Shown: positions 6,821-13,835 of the stretch, piece after piece
Numbering within the stretch: the first letter of the stretch is position 1
Layout of the letters: every line of letters starts with the position of its first letter
Source: Bradyrhizobium sp. sGM-13
Lineage (GTDB): Bacteria > Pseudomonadota > Alphaproteobacteria > Rhizobiales > Xanthobacteraceae
NCBI RefSeq assembly: GCF_018398875.1
Contig: NZ_JAGWDK010000003.1
Span: 124,001 to 188,000, forward strand
Direction of reading: 5' to 3'
Length of the DNA: 64,000 nt
The notes under the pieces: generated by a model
What the model was told of the DNA's origin: nothing
Seen by the model: only the letters and a program-made list of their open reading frames with translations
Databases searched by the model: none
Translations under genes and position numbers: made by a program

Positions 6821-7009
6821 ATGACGGAATGGTACTTTGTCTGGGTGGAAGGCCTGCGAGGGCCTGCGCCGCAGAAATGGTCATCGGATGGACTTTGGGG
6901 GCAGGTCGGGCGTCAGGACGTCATCGTACGTTTTGCGCTGAGCGACGAGGAAGCGCACCTGCCGCTCGACGAACTGGCAAGGCGCCATCCCATTCCCGAC
7001 GGGAAATAG
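6821..7009 (+). CDS. Small hypothetical protein, 62 aa
   Basis: The ATG at 6821 has AAGAGG about 8 bases upstream. The product, beginning MTEWYFVWVEGLRGPAP, is aromatic-rich at the N-terminus, with an acidic middle (ALSDEEAHLPLDELARRH) and no membrane segment. I recall similar short proteins from rhizobia, none with a known function. It lies within the stress island but no EcfG-type promoter is visible just upstream. It is divergent from the DUF892 gene. Confidence 0.55.
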   Translation: MTEWYFVWVEGLRGPAPQKWSSDGLWGQVGRQDVIVRFALSDEEAHLPLDELARRHPIPDGK

Positions 7010-7315
7010 CCGATTGTGGCCTCCCCGTGTCGCCGATCGGCGGAACAATGGGTATTAAAGATGCCCTTCTGCGGAACATTGCGAATTTAATTTTGTTGCC
7101 GGCTTGAAGCGGCGCCAACAGGCACCACTGTCCCGACTTCAATTCGGCTTGCTTGCGGAATTGAAAGCGAAGCTGCGAGCCGGCGCGCGGCGCCGGTGGG
7201 GACGAGCGATCAGGATCCTACACGCTTGACGTTAATTCCCTCCGCAGAAGAGCCGCGCGCGGTCAAGGCCGTCGCGCGGTGCTCACCAACCAGAAGCCAA
7301 GTAAGGAGATCGTGC
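7010..7315. other. Long leader/intergenic region with promoter and hairpin
   Basis: This 306-base gap holds no gene. It contains an EcfG-like promoter (7073-7097) and a hairpin with an 8-bp perfect stem (TTCAATTC at 7138-7145, GAATTGAA at 7158-7165). If the promoter drives the 96-aa gene at 7316, its leader would exceed 200 bases and include the hairpin. Confidence 0.5.
7073..7097 (+). promoter_or_regulatory. Probable EcfG-type promoter (TGTT variant)
   Basis: GGAAC (7073-7077), 16 bases, TGTT (7094-7097): one mismatch to CGTT in the -10 tetramer. It points at the 96-aa gene at 7316. Support comes mainly from the exact promoters nearby. Confidence 0.45.
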
Positions 7316-7606
7316 ATGAAATTGAACTCGGCACAGGTGGAACGCGCTCTGACGCAATTCGAAGCCCAGGCGCTTCCCGACGATCATCCGGTGGTTCCGC
7401 AGCTAGCCAGCATGTTTGGGGATCATACATTCTTCCTCGACAGCGGCGGGCTCAACGTCCTGGAGCCGACCGAGGCTTCCGAGCGGGAGACCACAATCGG
7501 CATGATCGTAAACCTTGCTTATTGGAGCGATGAGACGCTGACGAAATTGTCGCCACACGAGCCCGAACCCACAGGCGTGATTGTCAGCCTCGAATCCAGG
7601 CACTGA
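7316..7606 (+). CDS. Small hypothetical protein, 96 aa
   Basis: The ATG at 7316 has AAGGAG seven bases upstream, so the longer frame starting at 7196 is rejected. The soluble protein begins MKLNSAQVERALTQFEAQ and contains DDHPVVPQL and DHTFFLDSGGLNVLEP, with no signal peptide or membrane helix. I recall a small rhizobial family with this ALPDDHPVVPQL pattern but no established function. It closes the stress island on the plus strand and faces the PilZ gene. Confidence 0.75.
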   Translation: MKLNSAQVERALTQFEAQALPDDHPVVPQLASMFGDHTFFLDSGGLNVLEPTEASERETTIGMIVNLAYWSDETLTKLSPHEPEPTGVIVSLESRH

Positions 7607-7693
7607 CTCTTCGAGTCCGCGACTCGCCGTGTGCTCAGATGATTTGTCGTGCGCGGTTGCGTGCCGCGCGCGATGATCGCTGGCGTGCGCCGG

Positions 7694-7939
7694 TCAGGTT
7701 TCGAAATGAACCCCGATCCGCGTCTCTTTGCGCCAGACGACGCGGCACGGGACATGGATGTGGCCGGCTTCGATCACCAGCGTGAAGCGTTCGGGAATGC
7801 CGACAGGAGAGCTCACCTCGAGCGCGGCGCCGGTTTCGGAGAGGTTGCGCACCGTGCAATCGATGATTGCGCCGCCAAACGAAATCTTGCCCCCCTTTAG
7901 CAGCCGACGCCGTGGTGCAATTCTGTGCTCGTCCACCAC
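7694..7939 (-). CDS. Single-domain PilZ protein
   Basis: The protein of about 81 aa is one PilZ domain. It has the arginine cluster near the N-terminus (RIAPRRRLLKGG) and NLSETGA in place of the (D/N)xSxxG motif, the two elements that bind cyclic di-GMP, and ends with the beta-strand VVWRKETRIGVHF. Such adaptors couple c-di-GMP level to motility or exopolysaccharide. The annotated-length frame uses a TTG at 7951, but GTG at 7939 (or 7936) follows GGAGG by 5 (or 8) bases and is more likely. The ribosome site itself is tandemly duplicated. Confidence 0.85.
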   Translation of the reverse strand: MVDEHRIAPRRRLLKGGKISFGGAIIDCTVRNLSETGAALEVSSPVGIPERFTLVIEAGHIHVPCRVVWRKETRIGVHFET

Positions 7940-7961
7940 ATGGACCTCCAATGGACCTCCC
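7940..7961. repeat. 11-bp tandem duplication of the PilZ ribosome site
   Basis: ATGGACCTCC is repeated at 7940-7949 and 7951-7960 with an 11-base period, so the PilZ mRNA leader carries GGAGGTCCAT twice. Slippage at this site could change which start codon is used. Confidence 0.6.
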
Positions 7962-8064
7962 CCTGAACAGGGAACTTTCTACAGGCGAGGTTACTATCAC
8001 GTTACCGAGCGTTCCGGCCATGGTGCAGCGCCAGGTTGTGGGTCGCTGCGGAACCGGCTTTGGC

Positions 8065-9087
8065 TCATCGAGCTTGGCCATCCGTCCGCGCCCGCCGCCC
8101 TTCGATCGGATAGGCCGGGTCGTTGAACCCCGGCGTCGAGGGATGGCCGCTCGCTACCAGCCGGTCGATCAGCGCCTCGTCCTCTGCCGTGAAGCGATAG
8201 TCCAGCGCTTGGATATAATCATCCCATTGCTGTTCGGTTCGGGGGCCCGCGATCACCCCGCTCACGAATGACGAATTCAGCACCCATGAAACCGCGAACT
8301 GCCCCGCGGTGATGCCGCGGGCTTCGGCGTGACGCTTGATCTCCTGGGCGAGCTGCAGCGATTCCGCCCGCCATTCGGTCTGCATCATGCGCTTGTCGGC
8401 GCGCCCCGCGCGCGTGTCCTGGTCGGGCGCCGCGTCCGGCCTGTATTTGCCGGTCAGCACCCCGCGCGCCAAGGGGCTATAGGGCACGATGCCAAGGCCG
8501 TAATAGCCGCAAGCTGGAAAGTGCTCGACCTCCGGCATCCGGTTCATGGCGTTGTAATAGGGCTGGCTGACGATCGGGCGATCGATGCCGTTGTTGTCGC
8601 AGATGTTGCAGATCTCGGCGACGCGCCAGGCACGGTAGTTGGAGACGCCAAAATAGCGGATCTTGCCCTGGCGCATCAAATCGCCCATCGCGCGCACCGT
8701 CTCCTCCAGCGGCGTCGCGTGGTCCTCCTTGTGCAGATAATAGATGTCGATGAAATCGGTGCCGAGCCGTTGCAGGCTTTCGTCCGCGGCCTGCATCACC
8801 CAGCGCCGCGACAGCCCGCCGCGATTGGGATCGTCGCCGATCTGGTTGGCCAGTTTGGTCGCCAGAATCCAGTTCGTGCGATTGTTTGAAATGGCGCGGC
8901 CGACCACCTGCTCGGACTGGCCGCCATTATAGGCGTCCGCGGTGTCGATGAAGTTGACGCCGGCCTCGCGCGCTTTTGCAACGATGCGCGTCGACGTGGC
9001 TTCATCGGTCGGGCCGCCGAACATCATGGTGCCCAGGCAGATCGGTGAAATCTTCAAGCCGCTGCGGCCGAGTTGGCGGTATTGCAT
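8065..9087 (-). CDS. Aldo/keto reductase
   Basis: This protein of about 340 aa is an AKR of the YakC/Tas type, an NADPH-dependent carbonyl reductase with a TIM barrel. The catalytic set is visible: Asp and Tyr in DTADAYNGG, Lys in ILATKLANQ, His in DIYYLHKED, plus VSNYRAWRV and the C-terminal cofactor segment SGVIAGPRTEQQWDD. ATG at 9087 follows GGAGG by 8 bases, so the upstream ATG at 9102 is rejected. The substrate is unknown. The thioesterase gene lies 69 bases upstream on the same strand with a small palindromic repeat between them. Confidence 0.92.
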   Translation of the reverse strand: MQYRQLGRSGLKISPICLGTMMFGGPTDEATSTRIVAKAREAGVNFIDTADAYNGGQSEQVVGRAISNNRTNWILATKLANQIGDDPNRGGLSRRWVMQAADESLQRLGTDFIDIYYLHKEDHATPLEETVRAMGDLMRQGKIRYFGVSNYRAWRVAEICNICDNNGIDRPIVSQPYYNAMNRMPEVEHFPACGYYGLGIVPYSPLARGVLTGKYRPDAAPDQDTRAGRADKRMMQTEWRAESLQLAQEIKRHAEARGITAGQFAVSWVLNSSFVSGVIAGPRTEQQWDDYIQALDYRFTAEDEALIDRLVASGHPSTPGFNDPAYPIEGRRARTDGQAR

Positions 9088-9109
9088 GGGTGGGTCCTCC
9101 ATCCTGGGC

Positions 9110-9152
9110 CGTCATTCCGGGATGGGGCGTCAGCACCAGACCCGGAACGACG
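9110..9152. repeat. Short palindromic intergenic repeat
   Basis: CGTCATTCCGGG (9110-9121) and CCCGGAACGACG (9141-9152) form a 12-bp inverted repeat with one mismatch, of the kind common between Bradyrhizobium genes. Confidence 0.55.
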
Positions 9153-9156
9153 GCAT

Positions 9157-9582
9157 CTAAACCTCGCTCTTCAATATCTTGAACACACCGCTCGCCATCG
9201 CGATACAGCGTTTGTCGACTGTCACTTCCGTCGTGATGAAAATGAGGCTGCGGGTGGAGCGCACCACGTGCGGCCTCGACACCAACACCTCTCCGATCTT
9301 GCCGGCTTCGACAAAGTGCGTATCGAGCTGCACGGTCGCCAGCGTCGGTTTGCCCGAGACGAAGCGGGCGGTCATGCCGCAGGTGCGGTCGGCGAAGGTC
9401 ATGATGACGCCGCCTTGCACCAAGCCGCGGCGGTTGTGGTGCTTGTCCTCGGTAGCAAGCGCGTATTCGTGCGCGCCGTCGACGACGCGCTGCCACAGCG
9501 GGCCGATCAGGTGCAGGAAGCCGGAGGTTTCGACGATCTTCCAGCCATCGGATTTGAGGTTGTCCGCGGCCTTGACTGTCAT
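9157..9582 (-). CDS. PaaI-type hotdog thioesterase
   Basis: This 141-aa protein is a single hotdog-fold domain. HHNRRGLVQGGVIMTFADRT is the family motif carrying the catalytic acidic residue and the helix dipole, and ATVQLDTHFVEAGKIGEVL forms the following strands. Such enzymes hydrolyse acyl-CoA or aryl-CoA thioesters in the cytosol. The start is ATG at 9582 and the length is typical. No linked pathway is evident; the neighbours are an aldo/keto reductase and a CoA pyrophosphatase. Confidence 0.88.
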   Translation of the reverse strand: MTVKAADNLKSDGWKIVETSGFLHLIGPLWQRVVDGAHEYALATEDKHHNRRGLVQGGVIMTFADRTCGMTARFVSGKPTLATVQLDTHFVEAGKIGEVLVSRPHVVRSTRSLIFITTEVTVDKRCIAMASGVFKILKSEV

Positions 9583-9663
9583 CTCGTGCTTTCCGTCTCC
9601 CGCGGGCTATCTTGTTGCCCCCGGGTCATTTCATCTGATGCGCTGGTGTTGTAGTCAAGCGGG

Positions 9664-10293
9664 ATGGCCAGGCCATTTGACGATACCACACGGCGGAATA
9701 TTGCAGAGCTTTGCGCGGCATTTACGCGGTCGCCCTTGGAGCGCGCAGAGCCCGAGCTGAAGCGCGCCGCAGTCGCCATCGCGTTGACGGAAGCCGCGAG
9801 CGGCCCGGGCACCACATTTCTGTTGACCCGCCGTGCCGCAAGCCTGCGCGCCCACGCCGCTCAATGGGCGTTGCCGGGCGGGCGCTGCGACCACGGCGAG
9901 ACGCCGGCGCAGGCCGCGTTGCGCGAGCTCCACGAAGAACTCGGCGTCGGCCTCGGCGAAAGCGATGTGCTGGGCCTGCTCGACGATTACCCGACGCGCT
10001 CAGGCTATCTGATCACGCCGGTGGTGGTCTGGGTCGGTACGAGCGCCGATATCATCCCCAATCCGGCAGAGGTCGCCTCGGTGCATCGGGTCACGCTCGA
10101 TGACATCGAGCGAGCCGACGTCTTCAGCTTCACCAGGATTCCCGAAAGCACACGGCGCGTGATCCGCTTCCGCCATGCCGGCCAGCACATCCACGCGCCA
10201 ACGGCGGCGCTGATCTATCAATTTGCCGAAGTGCTGGCGGGCCGCGCGACCCGTGTAGCCGAACTCGAGCAGCCGGTGTTTGCCTGGAAATAG
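9664..10293 (+). CDS. NUDIX hydrolase, CoA pyrophosphatase-like
   Basis: This 209-aa protein has a complete Nudix box at about residues 73-95 (GRCDHGET, then RELHEELGV), preceded by HAAQWALPGG. Its length and the LTRRAASLRAHAAQWALPGG region match CoA pyrophosphatases (NudL/YeaB type), which cleave CoA or acyl-CoA to 4'-phosphopantetheine and 3',5'-ADP. ATG at 9664 follows AAGCGGG. It is transcribed divergently from the thioesterase gene, 81 bases away, so a shared link to CoA metabolism is possible but unproven. Confidence 0.88.
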   Translation: MARPFDDTTRRNIAELCAAFTRSPLERAEPELKRAAVAIALTEAASGPGTTFLLTRRAASLRAHAAQWALPGGRCDHGETPAQAALRELHEELGVGLGESDVLGLLDDYPTRSGYLITPVVVWVGTSADIIPNPAEVASVHRVTLDDIERADVFSFTRIPESTRRVIRFRHAGQHIHAPTAALIYQFAEVLAGRATRVAELEQPVFAWK

Positions 10294-10431
10294 AGCCGGC
10301 GCCGCTGCCGAAACGGCTGCTCATCTCACCATGTGAGAGAGCGTGCTCACGCAGCGCGGGTTGCGGATGTCGGTGGTTTCGGAGACGATAGCTGCGTCAA
10401 AAAGAAGAACATATCCGGGAGTTGGCTCGCT

Positions 10432-11412
10432 ATGTCCATCGGGAGAAAGTGGTTTTGCCTTGCAGCCGCCATGCTCGGCTTGAGCGCAGCAACAGACGTG
10501 TCGCACGCTCAAACCTATCCCGCCCGCGCCATCACGCTGATCATTCCGTTCGCGCCTGGCGGCAGCACCTCGATCGTCGGCCGCGCCATTGCCGACAAAA
10601 TGAGCGAGATGCTCGGCGAGAAGGTGGTGGTCGACAACCGTCCCGGCGCCGGTGGCACGGTCGGCACCAAGGCGGTCGCGAAAAGCGATCCCGATGGCTA
10701 CACGCTGCTATTGGGCTACACCGGCACGCTCGCGATCGGCCCTTCGCTCTACAAGAGCCCCGGCTACGATCCGCGCAAGGATTTTGCGCCGATCGGCATG
10801 ATCGGCAACGCGCCGAATTCGCTGGTGGTGCATCCATCATTTCCGCCCAAGAGTGTCGCCGAGTTGATTGCCTACGCGAAGGCCAATCCCGACAGGGTCA
10901 ATTTCGGCTCGGCCGGCGCCGGCACCGCCAGCCACATCACGGGCGAATATTTCGCCCGCGCCGCCGGCATCAGGCTGGTGCATATTCCCTACAAGGGCAC
11001 CGGCCCGGCGTTGACCGATCTCCTCGGCGGCCACATCCCGATGGCGTTCGCGCCGATCCCGGCCTCGCACGCCAATGTCTCCGCCGGCAAACTGCGCGCG
11101 CTTGCGGTCACCAGCACCACGCGATCGAGCCTGTTGCCCGACGTGCCGACGCTGATGGAGGCGGGGCTAGCCGGCTTCGACGCTTCGCTCTATTACGGCC
11201 TCGTCGCGCCCGCCGGCACGCCGCGGCCGATCATCGACCAGCTCAACAAGGCGCTGTGCGACGCGCTCGCCTCCAACGAGGTGAAGAAGCAGTTGGGCAA
11301 TGACGGCACCGAAATCACCCCAGGCACGCCGGAAGACTATGCGGCCTTCATCGACAAGGACGAGAAGAAGTGGTCGCAGCTAGTGAAGGCCAGCGGCGTC
11401 GAGCAGGAGTGA
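10432..11412 (+). CDS. Bug/TctC-family tricarboxylate-type solute receptor
   Basis: This 326-aa periplasmic protein has a signal peptide (MSIGRKWFCLAAAMLGL, cleavage near AQT) and the Bug-family hallmarks ITLIIPFAPGGSTS, VVDNRPGAGGTVGTKAVAK and VNFGSAGAGTASHITGE. Bug proteins are receptors for organic acids, usually with TctAB permeases, but most are orphans. No permease genes adjoin it. ATG at 10432 follows GGGAG by 9 bases; the longer frame starting at 10333 would bury the signal peptide. The ligand is unknown. Confidence 0.9.
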   Translation: MSIGRKWFCLAAAMLGLSAATDVSHAQTYPARAITLIIPFAPGGSTSIVGRAIADKMSEMLGEKVVVDNRPGAGGTVGTKAVAKSDPDGYTLLLGYTGTLAIGPSLYKSPGYDPRKDFAPIGMIGNAPNSLVVHPSFPPKSVAELIAYAKANPDRVNFGSAGAGTASHITGEYFARAAGIRLVHIPYKGTGPALTDLLGGHIPMAFAPIPASHANVSAGKLRALAVTSTTRSSLLPDVPTLMEAGLAGFDASLYYGLVAPAGTPRPIIDQLNKALCDALASNEVKKQLGNDGTEITPGTPEDYAAFIDKDEKKWSQLVKASGVEQE

Positions 11413-11500
11413 CTTTCTCCCTTCTTCCCTTGTGGGCGAAGGAAAAAGAGTCGCTCCCTTTCGGGGCTGACATCGCGGCGGCGCTTGCTACAACCGTGCC

Positions 11501-12694
11501 ATGCGCCTGCCATTGATTCGCATGGGTTCCGGATTAGCTGCGCTCGCGCTGCTCGCGAGTGCGCCGCCTGCCGTGGCGACGGAGCTGCTCGCTCCCTCAG
11601 CCGCCGACGCCATGGCGCAAGCCGCCTCGCCGCAGGCGATGGCCGAGTACCGTCGCAAGCTGAAAGAATATCAGGAGGCCCATGCCGCGTTCGAAGAGCA
11701 GGCGGGCGCCTATTGGGCCTCAATCTCCGAGAAGCGAAAGGGCCGTAACGCCAAGCGCCGGGAACGCCAGGCCATCACGCTCAACGATTACGTGCTGACG
11801 CAGCCGCCGGTCTACACCGGTCCGAAGCGCCCGGTCAGTCCGGAGCCGGAAGAAGAAAAGCCGCCGCGCGAGCGCAAGCCGCTGCCGGTGGTTGCCGATT
11901 TTCTTAAAGCGGCCGCCGAGCATTTCCAGTTCACGCCGCAACGGCCGGCAACCGAGGTCGAGTTTAAGCGCGCCTATGCCCGCTACGCGTTGGCCGCGGG
12001 ATTAACGCGCGAGCAGGCGGTGCGGGTCTACTCGTTCGAGACCGGCGGTAACGGCAATTACGACATGCAGTCGGGGCTGAACCCCTCGAAACCCGGCTCG
12101 CGCGCGATCTCGACCGCGATCGGCTACAATCAGTTGCTCACCACCAACAGCGTCGAGCTTTTGGCCGAACAAGGTCACGAAATCATCAGGGAATTGACGG
12201 CAAGGGCCGCGACGCTGTCGGGCGCGCCGCGCAAGGCGATGGACCACAAGCTTGCCGTCTTGAAACGGATGGTGGCGTTTACGCGCACCGTGCCGGATAC
12301 CTGGTCCGAGCATGAGAAGCTCGCCAACACTCCGCAGGGCTGGGCTGTGCACGCTATGGCGCTCGATATCGACGTCGGGCCGATGTTGCAGACCCACAAG
12401 CTGCTGACATCGGTCCATTTCGCGCGCGCCAAGGGCTACAATCGTCCACTGACGGCGGCTGAACTTGAAATGATGAACCTGACCGGCGACGGCACCGGCC
12501 TCGACATGGTCACCATGCCGCAGGCGATGCGCGAGCAGGTGCCGACCTCGAATTTCTTCCAGCGCGGCGGCTACGAGCGTAACCCGGTCGCAATCCGCCA
12601 TAACACGGTGGCGAAATTATTGGCGATCACCGACGAGCGGATGGATTTCAACTCCAGCAAGCCCGGCGCAAAGGAGTTGGCGACGGCGTTTTAG
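11501..12694 (+). CDS. Secreted lysozyme-like hypothetical protein, 397 aa
   Basis: A signal peptide (LAALALLASAPPAVA) is followed by a charged, probably coiled segment (45-90), a Pro/Glu/Lys linker (about 105-130) and a globular C-terminal domain. VRVYSFETGGNGNYD around Glu180, followed by STAIGYNQLL (204-213), resembles the catalytic Glu and GxxQ regions of lytic transglycosylases. The resemblance is by eye and the remaining motifs are not obvious. A periplasmic peptidoglycan lytic role is the best guess. I know the sequence type only as a hypothetical protein in Bradyrhizobium. A MITE-like element follows immediately. Confidence 0.7.
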   Translation: MRLPLIRMGSGLAALALLASAPPAVATELLAPSAADAMAQAASPQAMAEYRRKLKEYQEAHAAFEEQAGAYWASISEKRKGRNAKRRERQAITLNDYVLTQPPVYTGPKRPVSPEPEEEKPPRERKPLPVVADFLKAAAEHFQFTPQRPATEVEFKRAYARYALAAGLTREQAVRVYSFETGGNGNYDMQSGLNPSKPGSRAISTAIGYNQLLTTNSVELLAEQGHEIIRELTARAATLSGAPRKAMDHKLAVLKRMVAFTRTVPDTWSEHEKLANTPQGWAVHAMALDIDVGPMLQTHKLLTSVHFARAKGYNRPLTAAELEMMNLTGDGTGLDMVTMPQAMREQVPTSNFFQRGGYERNPVAIRHNTVAKLLAITDERMDFNSSKPGAKELATAF

Positions 12695-12698
12695 GCCT

Positions 12699-12834
12699 CT
12701 TCTCCCCCTGTGGGAGAAGGTGGCGCGGATGAAAATCCGCGCCGGATGAGGGGTTCTCTCCGCGGAGACAGACCCGTCATCCGTCTCGCTGCCGCTTCGC
12801 ATCAGTGATCCACCTTCTCCCACAAGGGGAGAAG
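12699..12834. repeat. MITE-like element with 25-bp terminal inverted repeats
   Basis: The ends (12699-12723 and 12810-12834) are inverted copies with a single mismatch, each itself palindromic around TCTCCC/GGGAGA. The 136-bp element has no coding capacity and sits between convergent genes. Related half-elements occur after the Bug gene (11412-11450) and at 36352-36399. Confidence 0.7.
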
Positions 12835-12843
12835 GAAGAAAGT

Positions 12844-13149
12844 TCACTCCGATCCGAACATGAACTTGCCGTCGCTTTCCAGATAGGGGCCTGAGCGCAT
12901 GTAGAGCTGCCCGTTCTGGCCAAGGAAGAACAACGTGCCCCTCGGCACTTTCTTGGCACCCTTCAATAGCAAGCCGGCATTATTGGTGCCCAGCTTGTAG
13001 GCTAGCGTCTTGCCGTCCCTGCCGTAGGCGTAACCCATGTCCGACTTCAATTCCCATGGAGTCGGTGCCGCGCCTTGCGCAAATGCCGATGTCGCCAGCC
13101 CTGTCAGTGCGGCCGCCATCAAAACTGATTTTGTCGAAACGCTCGTCAT
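12844..13149 (-). CDS. Small secreted protein, 101 aa
   Basis: The protein has an N-terminal signal peptide (SVLMAAALTGLATSAFA, cleavage before QGA) and a short mature domain with WELKSDMGYAYGRDGKT, two further beta-like stretches (RGTLFFLGQNGQLYM) and no cysteine. GGGAGG lies six bases before the second of two close ATGs (13155, 13149), and I choose the latter. I recall such short exported proteins as hypothetical in Bradyrhizobium. The function is unknown. Confidence 0.75.
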   Translation of the reverse strand: MTSVSTKSVLMAAALTGLATSAFAQGAAPTPWELKSDMGYAYGRDGKTLAYKLGTNNAGLLLKGAKKVPRGTLFFLGQNGQLYMRSGPYLESDGKFMFGSE

Positions 13150-13345
13150 CGTCATCCTCCCAGCGGCCTTAAGCGGCTTCTGTCCCACGTTTTGAACAAA
13201 TCACGAACGGCATTGCGCCGTCAATTGCCACCTTCGACGCATCACATGGCCCTTGAGACTTTGTGATTTCCCGCGTCTGACTTCGCGACTATGTTCGCCA
13301 TTCCGGCTACAAGCATGCATTGCGAGAAACGTCATAGGGATGGTT

Positions 13346-13828
13346 ATGATGAACCACGTCATGAAGATCGGTCTTGGTGTTGCGCTATCGTTCATGACGC
13401 CGGCTCAAGCGGCCGAGGCTGACAATTTCAAGCTGTCCAACAACCAGCGGATCGCCTGCAGTCGGGGATTGAGCGCGGGCAAGCTCAACACCGCGACCTG
13501 CAAATCCTATGCTTACGTGTTCAACACGAAGACGTCAGAGTATTTCCGCTGCCAGGTCTCGATGGCCCTGACGCGGGACAACAAGGAAGTCATCAACGTG
13601 CAGTCCGACGGCGGCTGCACGAAGAAGCCGCGCATCTTCGATGCCGATTCGAGTTATTCGTTCGATGCCACCGAAACCGAGGGGCCGAACACCAATTCGT
13701 TCTTCGGTCCCGGTGGCTATGCGGTGTGGGCCAGCGACAACAGTAATCTGAAGGTGCGCGGCTGCATCATCATCTCGTCCGGTCTTGGCTCGGACATCGC
13801 GAAATGCATCGACATGAAGTTCGAGTGA
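13346..13828 (+). CDS. Secreted six-cysteine hypothetical protein
   Basis: The N-terminus (MKIGLGVALSFMTPAQA) is a signal peptide. The mature part of about 135 aa has six cysteines, consistent with three periplasmic disulfides, and Gly/Asn-rich segments (TNSFFGPGGYAVWASDN). Several in-frame ATGs occur; 13346 has AGGGA five bases upstream. The longer frame from 13253 reads through upstream non-coding DNA. No family is recognised. It converges on the EAL gene with only 7 bases between stop codons. Confidence 0.75.
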   Translation: MMNHVMKIGLGVALSFMTPAQAAEADNFKLSNNQRIACSRGLSAGKLNTATCKSYAYVFNTKTSEYFRCQVSMALTRDNKEVINVQSDGGCTKKPRIFDADSSYSFDATETEGPNTNSFFGPGGYAVWASDNSNLKVRGCIIISSGLGSDIAKCIDMKFE

Positions 13829-13835
13829 GCCTCGC

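Noticed and set aside
7608..7640. tRNA-like T-arm (TTCGAGTCC) after the 96-aa gene
   Set aside because: No acceptor stem or anticodon arm can be drawn around it.
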